Origin: Microplitis mediator
Lineage: Eukaryota > Arthropoda > Insecta > Hymenoptera > Braconidae
Assembly: GCF_029852145.1 (NCBI RefSeq)
Contig: NC_079972.1
Span: 10,228,986-10,292,985 of the forward strand
Length of the DNA stretch: 64,000 nt
Reading direction: 5' to 3'
The position numbers were made by a program, and so were the translations under genes. The notes below the pieces were generated by a model, which was not told the origin of the DNA, ran no database searches, and was given only the letters and a program-made list of their open reading frames with translations. Below are positions 41,601 to 53,600 of this stretch, one piece after another (the stretch's first letter is position 1; each line of letters opens with the position of its first letter).

Positions 41601-44600
41601 AAAATATAATATTCATCATATACGAGTCCGTATATGTTTAGTATATATAAAATATATATGTCAATCATATACAAAAAATATATTTTTATCATATATGAAA
41701 AAATATATATTTGTCAAATACGAAAACTATATTTTTATCATACATAAAAATATATATTTCTATCATATACGAAACATATATTCTGATCATATTTAAAAAC
41801 ATATATTTATATTGTGTATGGAAAAAAAAAGTTTCTTATTCGTATGACCAAGTCCAATTAAATTAGATCTAAATTTTAATATACTCTTTAAATTGCAGTT
41901 AAAATTTTCACAATTAGTTAATTTGATGCGAATTTATATACCCATATACATATACATACACCGAGTGAAATATATGCTTAAATATATAGTAAAGAAAACA
42001 TATGGTGCGATATATAATATAAATTAAATGCTACCATATATTTCATTTCATATAAAAATTTTATATTTTTTGAATATAAAAGGAAATATATCAATACAAT
42101 ATATTATAAGGTAAATGTAAATGTATATATAGCTTAATATAAAAAAAAATATAAGTTACATATATGGAATACATATATTTACTACTGTACATAATTTTAT
42201 ATTAAATCGGCCAAAATCTTCATATGATTTTTTATAAAATACAATATAATAAATCATATATTTTTTTGTTGCAAACATATATGATTTTAACCATATATTG
42301 TTTTTTCATACGGAATACTATGAAAAAAAAGTTCACATAAAAAAATTAAGAGTAGTAATTTTCACTACAGGCTAAAAATTCCCACGGATTTTCGCTTTGA
42401 AAAACAATTTCTCATAACTTTTACTTAAATTTTTTTTATCAATACCCTAATTGACTCTTCAGATAGACGAATAAGAAAAAAAATTAAAGAAACTGACTTG
42501 ATTAAAGTAAACTATAGGCTTTTAAAACAGAGAAACTCTTGAAATCTCGCAAAGCAAAGAACGATAATTTTTTAAATATTCATACCCTTATTACTTATTA
42601 AAAATGAACGATAAACTTTATTTTCCATTTTATTACCCTGTCTACTTGGCCAAATAATCTATTCAACTGCAAAAATTGTTTAAAAAGCCTGGAAATATTA
42701 TTTTTCGAGGCCGAAACAACCGAACCCACTCCAGACTGGCCTTTAAACTGAATTTTAAGCATTTCGCCCCAGTTTGATCATTGAAAATTTTTAAATATCA
42801 AGCATAAATCAATCTATCTATTTAAATTTCATATTTTCGCATTCAAAATTTATAAAGTCCACGACTTATTATTTAAAAATCATACCATGTCTAGACTGTT
42901 TATTAAATATTACCATCTGGACTTGATGCAAGCTAAAAAAGTAAAGTTATTTATAAAAAAAAAAATTAATAGTCAGGTCAAAGTGAAGCCAAACAAAATT
43001 ATGCAATATCGATGACTTAATTAAAATGTCTAGTCAAGTCTGCATATTGTTAATAGACAATAATAAAAAAAACAATCTGAAACACAGTTGACCCTGTAAG
43101 CCATCCCCAAAACCTCTCGCTGTTTTCAAGCTCTTCGGGGTCGAAAAAACGATTGGACTGAATGAACATGCATTTAACTGAAAAAATTAATTTTTGTCCA
43201 ACGATGTCTTTGAGGAAATCGACGGATTTGCACGTACTCTGTGGCAATCGAAAGAGCTTGTTGAAACTTAGCTTTGATCAAACTTTGAAACAAATAAGTC
43301 GATTTACGAGTTATGCAACAATGACTCTTTAAAAATGAATTAGTGAAATTTACTACAAATCGGTAGATACTCTCTAAAATCGAATTAGTGAAAATCATGT
43401 GACAATCACTATTTGGCAGTGAATAATCACTTATCACCAGTGAAAAGTATACCACTATTTGAATTAGTGACATACTTTTCACTAGTAAACAGTGAATAGT
43501 CACTATTTTTACTATTTCACATATAAAAGAGTAGTCTCTGTTTCTACAGCTTTAAGTATACCATTAGTTCGACCAGTGGTATACTTATAGCTGGTTCCCA
43601 GTGCATATTCGCTAATTCGCAGTGAATTTCACTAATTCATTTTTAGAGAGTACTTTTAAAAAATTTTAATTTTTTGTATAACTTGTAAACTACTCGACCG
43701 ATCAACTCCAAAATCTACTCTTATAAATTTGAAACAGTGAAAATAGTGACTATTCACTGTTTACTAGTGAAAACTATGTCATTAATTCAAACAGTGGTAT
43801 ACTTTTCACTAGCAATAAGTGACTATTCACTGCCAAATAGTGATTGTCACGTGATTTTCACTAATTCGTTTTTAGAGAGTAAGCAGTTCTAAGTTTTAGT
43901 GAGGCCCTTCGATTGCCGCAAAGAAGTTCAAATCAAATCGCTTCCTAGGATCTCAAAATGTCAATATCTGATGAAAACTTGATTTTCGAAAATCGGACCG
44001 AAACCAATAACTTCCCTTTTTTCAAACATTTCAAATTTTCATAGCGAAAAGTTAAAAATTTGTATATTTTATAATTATAGCTTGGGGATATTAAAGTTTT
44101 CAAAATTGACAAATCGCATTAACCAGCAATGATATCATGTTAAACACTTTAAGATAGTTTTTCAGTATCTCCTCTTGGATAAAGTTAATAAAAAAAAAAA
44201 TTGTAAAAAAAAACCAAGTTGTCGCTTTGAAAAGCTTTTTAGAAGCAATTCAACAAGAAATTCAATTTTCTCACCAATTTGATTCTCTTGAGATGATATA
44301 GTGGTTCATTGAAAATATTCTTCACCGCAATGTTGTAAGTTGCGGCAGCACAACTCTGCTCAGTATTTGCGTGTATGTAATCTCTGACTATTTTTATCTT
44401 TCTCGGTCTGTGTATGTGTGTTTTGAGAAGTAAAACGTTAAACATAGACCATTATTATTCTCATTTATTCACTAGAGAGAATCCCAGTCGAGACAGGAGT
44501 TAGTCAGTTGACATTAATTGAATGTTTCCATCTTCTTCAGTTGGATCTTCAGCTACAGGACGAATCTGGCGGGGATATAAGCAGTTTCATTACCAACGGC

Positions 44601-47600
44601 GAGTGGGATTTGTTGGGTGAGTTCACATTCATTTCTATCTAAAGTTTAACATAGTCATCACTTTATTTTTTTATATTACTTTAAACTATTTTTCAACCTA
44701 AATATCTCGAATACTCTATTTAAACTCTTTTATCCTCATATTTATAGCATACTTGCGGTTTTACCTAAATCTGAATAAAGAATCCATTAATTAATATTCT
44801 TTTATTATCGATAATACATTACACTTTTTTTAAAATCCATAACAGATGCTGCTTTTTTTATTTATAATATTTAATTAAAAAATATATAAATATAGAAGAC
44901 GGGGCAGAACCCGGTATCCCCAAAATTTTATAAAAACAAAATTTCTTTTTTAAACGTTTTTCAAAAATTCCAAAATAACTTTTGTAAATATAATTGAGCA
45001 CATGGAGTAAAATTTATGGTAACAATTACAATATATTATGGGAATGGTTCCCATAATGCATGGTAACCGGTTTTTTTGAAATGTTGATTATAGAAACGGC
45101 ACCCATATATATTATAGTTATCATTAGTATAATATTATGGTAACCGTTACATTATGGTAATGATTACTATAACATTATGGTAATGATTACCATATATTAT
45201 GGGAATGGTTACCATATAATACGATTACCATAATATTATGGTGACCATTACCATAATATATGGTAACTATTATCATAATATATGGTAACTATTACCACTC
45301 GAAAAAAATTTACTGTTGCTGCAACAGGAAAAAATCCTGTTATAGCAACAGGATTTTCTTGTAGCTGCAACAGGATTAATACTGTTGTTACGACTTCATA
45401 CACAGAAAAAACAGATATCTTGAGTGAAGAAAATATTTTTGAAGACAAGCGTTTTCGGAAACCAAGTCAAGATTTTCTTGAGCCAAGAGAATTCGTCTTG
45501 GTTGGAGAAGATTTCTACTTTATCTGAGAAAATTTAGGTCTCCAAAAAAATTTTCTTGAATCCAGAATATTTACCTTCAGTCGAGAATTTTTTTTTGTGT
45601 GTAGTAAAATATCGCGTGCCAAATGCCAAAAGGGCGTATTACAGCAGTTAGATAGGGTTCCATGCCAAAAGGGCGTATAAAAAATTTTTTTTTTACCATT
45701 CTTTTTAGAATCGCTCGAAACGTAAAGATATGCAGAAAAAAAATTTTTGACGTACTAACGCCAAAAGGGCGTATCTGAAGATATACGCCCTTTTGGCTTT
45801 GGAAATTTTTTTTTTATTTTGAGGCTTAGAACATGTTTACAAAACGATTGGCACCAAAAAAAAAATTATACGCCCTTTTGGTTCTTCAAAGCCAAAAGGG
45901 CGTATAACTTTTATACGCCCTTTTGGCATTTGGCACGCGATATAGTTACACAGTAAAAAATTTTGTGTAAAAAGTTTTTCGACGCAATGACACAAAATTT
46001 TTTACTGTGTAACTATATTTTACTATGAAGTCGCAACAACAGTATTAATCCTGTTGCTGCAACAGTAAATTTTTTTCCGTGCATAATATTATAGGAACCA
46101 TTACTATAACATTATGGTAACCATTACCATAATATTATGGTAATCATTACCATAATTCTTTCACATGCGATATGGGAACTGTTACCAGAAAGTATGGACC
46201 TATATCCCATAATTCCATGTAATCATTACCATAACGGTATGGGAAGATATTTCATAAACGTACTAGGAACGGTTACCATGAATTTTTCTCCGTGTAGTAT
46301 TTTGAATTTTTTTTATTACACTTTTTCAAAATTCGAGTGTCAGTTGAAAAATATTGTTGACTTTTGTTTTATGATAAAAATTAATAAACATTTTTTTTTT
46401 CACTTTTTTTAGGGAGTACCCAGTTTACCCTCAAAAATGATTGTTTTTAACGGCAACTGAAAATTTTTTCTATTTAATTTGAAAATCATTAAAAAAAAAA
46501 AAAAATCGTATTTGAGTCCTCGAAATCTCAGTATTTCCTAAGTACCCCGTTTGCCCCCCCCCCCTTCTTATACATTTTATAATGCTCAAAGATTTAATTA
46601 AAAGAATACTTCCTGGATATTCCAAGCTGCTTATTTACGCGGACCACTAAATAAATGTTTCCTGATTGCTAGTTATTTCTTTAAATTATGCACGAAGCTA
46701 TTAACTAAACAATACCGCCATTTAATTATTTTTTAGTTTTATTTTCATACTTATCCATACTAATTAGTTAGCTATACTTTGTTATCGTGAAAATAAATCA
46801 ATCGTGAATAAAGTCATTGACCCTAATAAAAAAATTTTCTGTTTAATTTCACTGAAATAACTTTTTTAAACCCGAGTACTAATTTTAAAAATAATTGAAA
46901 AATCAAAAGAATTATTTTAAAATTTTTTTTTGTTATTTATCAGCATACTTTAAAAAATTCAATGTCATAAAAAATATTTAATTAAAAAAAAAAATTTAAT
47001 TTATTTTCAATGAAAATTAAGGTTGAAATTTATTTTCCCATTTTCCACTTGAATAATTTTCATTCATCTGCCTAATATATTTCAGCTCACTAAAATCAAC
47101 GCAACTCATAATATTTTCGGGAGCATTCAAGACATTAAATCACAGCATAAAAATTTATAAAATTCAAAAATAAAAATTAACATTCATCGCTTATAGATAT
47201 ATATCTATATTACATAAAAAATTCAAATTCTGTTCCATATATATTTCAAGAAACATTTCGGCACAATGTCACGGTTTTTCTTATATTATCCAGTGCAGCA
47301 TCGCTATTTCTTTAACAGGACCCTCGGTATCGTTACTCCGCAGTGACCCCTTACCATCGTCGTCAAATCCGATAATCTAACGTACGTGGACTCGAAAACG
47401 TGGTTTGAAAAAGGGAAACGACGTCGCCGACGTTCTCGTAGTCACTAGCTGACAAACGATAAAATTTTTTTCTTATTTTACTTCCTTTTTTTATCCCACT
47501 GCGATATATATACACATTTATTTAATGTCAGGCACGTATTCCCGACGTTGCAATCATCTTTTTCTACAGCCACACACTCTATATCCATATATTTATACAC

Positions 47601-50600
47601 ATATATCTACACAACCTTTCCTATATTTATTTTTTATTCTCTTTTTCCGTATCATCTCAATAATTCGTAACACAGCCTGAATGCTATCATTTCAGGCGTG
47701 CCTGGCAAGAGAAATGTCATCTACTACAACTGCTGCCCAGAACCCTACATAGATATAACATTTGTGGTTATCATAAGGAGACGAACACTTTATTACTTCT
47801 TCAATCTGATTGTACCGTGCGTTCTTATTGCCAGTATGGCTGTCTTAGGATTTACTTTACCACCTGATTCTGGTGAAAAGCTATCTCTCGGTAAGTTAAA
47901 CCTATTTATTTTTCACTACATATAAGTCCTTTATAAATTCAATTGACCAGACTATCACCGCTGTTGCTGCTACTGACTGATGATGTCCCAATTCAGTCGA
48001 TAAACCGCAGACAAATGTTTTTAGGGGCTTTAAAACAAAAATAAAGGAAGGCTTAAATGAAAATAAAAAGATAAATATATAAAACGAGTTAGCAATTACC
48101 GGTTAAAATAGCCTTCATCATCAAATCGTGGTAATCCGGTCGTTATTTCAGTACCAGTTACCAAGCGGAGATTAGTCTGGTATAAGCGAGTTAAGGGATT
48201 TCTCTGTCTGCTTCACATTTTCTTTCTCACTTTAGTTTCCTTTAACTTTTGCTACTGCTAAGGCTGGTCAAATCAAAAACTGATTCACTTCAATGATAAA
48301 ATTAACCTTTCAATTAATTACATTTATTTAGCTTTATATATTTTATTTAAATTCTTATATTTATTTCCGTGTAAAAAAAAGTTCATTCTGAAAACGTACA
48401 TGAACTTTCAAATTTAGACAATTACGGGCTTTGAATTAATCATTTTTTTAACTGAAAATAAATTCAAGTTGAAAAATTTTCAACTTCCGGACCTCGTTTT
48501 TGAATAGTTCTACTAAAAATCGAAAAATGTTCATACACGGTAACAAAAAAACCGGGGTAAGTCCAGGCGGTGTAGGTGTTAAAATTATCGGTGTTAAATT
48601 TCAACACCGAAAGCGGTGGTAAAATAACACCGCCACCAATGTAAATATTCTGCACCGGTGTTAAAAAAATTTCCCGGTGTTAAAATATTTTTCGGTGTTG
48701 AAAATATTTTACTTTGTGAATATTTTTACTTTCTCGATCACTACAGTAAAACAGTATTATTATTGATTAATTAAATTATTGATGGTTGAAATGGCAGGCG
48801 AAAATTGTGTAATTTTTAAATAAATTACGTATGACATAAATAATTATTTGAATAATTACATACCCTCTAAAAACGAATTAGTAAAATTTACTGCGAATCA
48901 GTGGATAGTCACTATTTCTACAGCTATAAAAATGCCACTAATTCAACCAGTGGTATACTTATAGCTGGTTCCCAGTGAATATTCACTAATTCGAAGTGAA
49001 TTTCACTGATTCATTTTTAGAGAGTAGCAAAATTGAAATTTCCTCCAGATAATATTCATTTAATTTTTATAGTTTTCTATATATAAAAAATTTTTTGTTT
49101 CTAATTTCTATACGTGAAATTTTTTATTTCTTACACCGTTTTAACAGCGCCTACACTGGTGTTATTTCATTTTAACACTACTCTTTTTACAGAGTAATTG
49201 ATTTAAAATTTTTTTTTAACGGTTTTCAAATCATCAAAATTTTCAAATCGAATTTTTTTTACTTAAAAAATTTCAAAAAAATGTGACCAAAAAGTAATCA
49301 ACTAAAATTTTAATTTGAATTTCTTTAAAGTTCCAAAATTTGTCAACTTAAATTTCAGAATTTATAAATTTTTTTGAAACATTTATCGAACCAGTTTTTT
49401 TTTTACACGAGTTATTGTTATTAACAAAAAAATAAATTTTTACAGGGGTAACTATTCTCCTGTCTCTTACTGTGTTCTTGAACATGGTTGCCGAGACAAT
49501 GCCAGCAACGTCCGACGCTGTGCCATTATTAGGTAAGTAACAAATGTAAAATGCTTTTGTACGTGTAACAATTATACAACTATATATTTAAAATAATTTT
49601 ATTAAATCTTCATTATCACCTCAATGTTATTTAATTTAAAACTTAGTCATGGACAAATCAAAATTAAACTCACTTCCAGATAATTTGTTCACAGTAACTT
49701 ATAATTAATTAACTCAATAAATTAATATTACTAATGGTTTGAATAGTCGAGGCACTTAATAATTAATGCTCCATTTATTTACAGGAACATACTTCAATTG
49801 TATCATGTTTATGGTTGCCAGCAGTGTGGTCAGCACTATTCTCATATTGAATTATCACCACCGTAATTCTGACACTCACGAAATGTCTGAATGGGTATAA
49901 ATAATCACTGCATTTAGCTAAACTACTTGATAAATAACTTTATCATGACATTAATTATATTTTTTTTTAAATGTTTCAACATCAAGGTACGGGTATTGTT
50001 CTTAAAATGGCTGCCTTGTTTCCTCCGTATGTCGAGGCCTGCAGACAAAGAAGACAAAGACGGTCAAAAATCACAAAAACCATCTCCAGTAACTGGTAAT
50101 ATTAATAACTGAATAAATATTATGTTTACTTTGGCAAATATTTGATATTAAAATTATTCCTCTAAGACAAACATTGTAAAAATATGTAATACCGAAATTA
50201 TTGGTGCATGTTTTAAAGTTTAAGACACTTTGCAAGTACTCTATAGCGTAGAATTAAAGTAAGTTTAATGTAAATAGTTTTACTTTAATTGCTAGCCAGG
50301 AGAAGTTTCAACTCATTTGCTAAGCTCAAATTTGCTCACTCCCATAACAATCTCTTCTCATCTATTAATATTCTGCTTTTTATTTAATAGATTTCTCTAT
50401 ATCATTATTACATATTATTTTATCTGAATAAATAAATCAAATAAAGTTCTTACATCTGAAATCCTACGAGCACTCAGACTGCTCAAATATCGTTAATACT
50501 TTTAAAAACAAATATGTCGGCTCAGGTCAGGATTTATATGTTTATTGTAACCAAATAAAAAGGATTTCAGGAGTGAGATTCAGTTTAATTATATCCTAGT

Positions 50601-53600
50601 GCACTGAGAGAAAAAATGGCATTTAGAAACTTCAGATTTTCTTTTTATAAAAATTTATTGCAGTGATAATTTCAAAGTTGATATATTTTATATTTGAGGG
50701 TTTAAAAATTTGTTCAAATGAATTTTCTCAATGGAAAAAATTTTAATTCAAAATATGCTGATTTTTTTTTTATTTTGTAAATAGATTTCAATTTTTTTCT
50801 GTCAATGGAATTTTTCTTCCCATAAAAATCATTTTTTTCTCAGTGTAAAAATTTAAAATCTTGCGAAAAATTTTAATCAGTGATATAATTACAGTCGAAG
50901 CTCTCTAAAGTTGCCCTCCCTAAAGTTGCTAGCTCCCTAAAGTTGACAGAATATGCTCTCTAAAGTTGCTTGGATTTTCTCCCACTCTTCTTTTTACTAA
51001 ACGAATCAGAATTCAAGATTCTGGCCCGCGATTTAAACTTCTATAATTGATTGAATACATATTTTGTTATGCGAGATAGTTAACCTAGAAATATAATTTT
51101 TTTATCATTAATAAAACTATCCGAGCAACTTATAATTAATGAACAAAAGTATTTTCGAGATGTAATAAATTTTATTAGTTCATTTTTCGTCATTGCAAAT
51201 AATAGTTCAGTCAATGTTTCAAATTAGTGATTATTTTATAAACTCTAAGTATTTTTCATTTTATTTCTTTATTATTTATTTATTAATGTTAGAATATTAA
51301 AAATCACGATTTGAGGTTAGCCTCAACGCATATGTATCACACGATTTGTTTTGATTTTGTGACGCATCGAAACGCGCATAGGAGAATCAATTATCCTAGC
51401 GAAAATGCAGAGTGGGGAGAAGGGGAAAAAGCAACTTTAGAGAATGGTCCTGTACGGAGAGAGCAACTTTAGGGAGCTTCGACTGTATTTTTAATCATTT
51501 TTTTTTAAATATTATTTACAAAGTTAAATTTATTGAATCAGTTAATTTTTTTTCATAAAACAAACTTATGAAAATTTTTTTATTTTTTATAATTCAGATG
51601 CCCCTAATTTATGTACCTGAAGATCGGGACGTTTTTCGCGCAACGAAAATGAAAAAATTCATGTAATTCGACTGTTTAAGCCTTCGTTGGTCGCGCTTCA
51701 CTGCCCGCCTTCGTTGGTCGCGTCGCGGGGAATCGCCGTAATGTTAATTTTCTTACAGCATGCCAAATCTATAGACAATTTATGACAGCCATACTAGCTT
51801 TCCATATTTCGATTCCGTATATGTGACAACGTTGAGAATAAAATTTCACTGTCTAGTTTGGTCGCGCTCACAGGGAATCACCGTGATTCGACATTTATTA
51901 TTTAATATATAATTACTATAAATAATTATAACTTTAGAAACTCTTTTAATGTATGTTAAATAGATCAAAGAAGAAATAGCTGAATTGTTGAAAGCTAAAA
52001 AAAAATTATTTTTTTTTATATTACAAAATAAAGAAAAAAAGCGGGGAATCGCTCATAGCGTGACCGACGAAGGGTTAAGAGATCGTTGCGAGAATTGGGG
52101 AGTAGTCTAAGATTTTTGGCTGACATACCAACATTTATCTGTGAAACATTTAAGAAATCTAGTCACCCAGTAGATTTTTTACTTTCCAATTTTCTTTTTC
52201 GTTGCGCGAAAAACGTTCTGATCTTCAGGAACATCCTAATTTTTATTAATAAATTTTCTTCGTAACTTCCGTTGACATATCAATGAAAATAAAAATAAAA
52301 TAAATTATTGTACAGAAAAATATGTAATTTTTTAAAAGAGTACTTGCAGTATACGTAAGTGTCGCGTAAAAAAATTAATATGAGATTTAGTATCAGAGAA
52401 TCAGTAAAAAAATTCCACTGACAGTTCGAATTGTCTGCAATTTTCATACTTTCCCTAAAACTTGTTTTCATAATTCACTGCCGGTTATCTGTGCAAGTAA
52501 ATTAACAAAACATAAATTGTTTTATGGTCACTTGAAATAAAATTAAAACTTAACTTAATTCAATAACTCAAGTACAGTAATCGATAAATTAAATTTATTT
52601 CATAATTAAATCAATAATTTTAAAAATTATCTATCGTGTGAAAACAATAACTCAGTAATTAGATAACATGACAATGTACAGGTTTAATAATAAAGTACTG
52701 CGTGTATTTGTTTAGGTCCAACAAAAGGATATGGAGATCTGGAGCTTCCACAAAGAAGCAGCAAATCATTGCTCGCAAATGTATTAGACCTTGAAGACAA
52801 TGCACTGGCGACCCACAATAATATGTTAAACAACGTGTACAGTACGCCAGGTCCTCATCATCACATAGGTCATGGTCACAGTCATATGCACACAGCAGCG
52901 TCCCAGACACCACATCATCATCACAGTCACACACCTGCGCCAACGCCACATCATCAGCATTCGACGCCGCTGCCACATTCTTCATATCCACATCAAATAA
53001 GTCACACACCGCATCATCATCAGCATCCACAGGACGGCGGGCCACCGCAGGTTGAAACGATATTACAAAATACTTGTTTATGCTCACGCTATGAGCTTGT
53101 TCTCATTTTAAAGGAAATTAAGGTAAGATCACATATCATTACACATTATTTATTGTTAATTAATGCTGATCATTTATTTTTACCCGCCAGATAATTTGTT
53201 TACTATCTTTTCATCATGGAAATAAATCTTTCCTTGAGACAGAGGGTTTTCTCCAAATAGCTTTTAGCGGTCGATGAGCGATATTTCTCTAACCACTGAA
53301 TTGATTGCCTTTAAATTAAGCTTGTATATTTAGCAAACATTACTTTATCATTCAATTAACCGGAATATCGATAAGTACTATTCTTTTCATTTATTTTACG
53401 AAAAGTATCAGGATAAACTTTAGAAAAATAAACAATTCTACGTTTTCAGACGGCTATAAGTTTATCAAAAAAATTTTTTTAAAAATTTTGTTCGTTAAAC
53501 TGAAGCTACATGTCCGAAAATTTAGACTGTGAAAAAAACTGTAAATCTACGTTATCCCGGTGTTGAAATATTTTTTAATATTATTTTATTTTATTTTTTG

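Larger units (their letters stand above)
45296..46081. mobile_element. Nest level 3: GTTGCTGCAACAGGA element
   Basis: The left arm CACTCGAAAAAAATTTACTG, GTTGCTGCAACAGGA, then ATTAATACTGTTGTTACGAC pairs with the right arm GTCGCAACAACAGTATTAAT, CCTGTTGCTGCAACAG, TAAATTTTTTTCCGTG. Arms are about 100 and 60 bases. Confidence 0.65.
45001..46294. mobile_element. Nest level 2: TATGGTAACCATTACC element
   Basis: Starts CATGGAGTAAAATTTATGGT and ends ACCATGAATTTTTCTCCGTG. Arms contain repeated TATGGTAACNATTACCATAA-type palindromic units, similar in design to the array at 36425-37183 but with GGTAAC in place of GGGAAC. Confidence 0.65.
44893..46570. mobile_element. TAGGGG-family element, copy 2, host of a four-level nest
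   Basis: TA-flanked. The left end TAGAAGACGGGGCAGAACCC and right end with ACCCCGTTTGCC, a C-run and TTCTTA match copy 1 at 10326-11811. The host sequence is interrupted after AAATATAATTGAG and resumes at GTATTTTGAATTTTTTTT. Everything between (45001-46294) is inserted. Confidence 0.7.

Noticed and set aside
47270..47480. Alternative receptor exon before exon 5
   Set aside because: GC-richer, but no frame resembles loop C or M1 and no convincing splice pair was seen.
52659..53087. 142-codon frame on the - strand, Asp/Val/Ala-rich
   Set aside because: It is the antisense shadow of the His-rich receptor exon 9.
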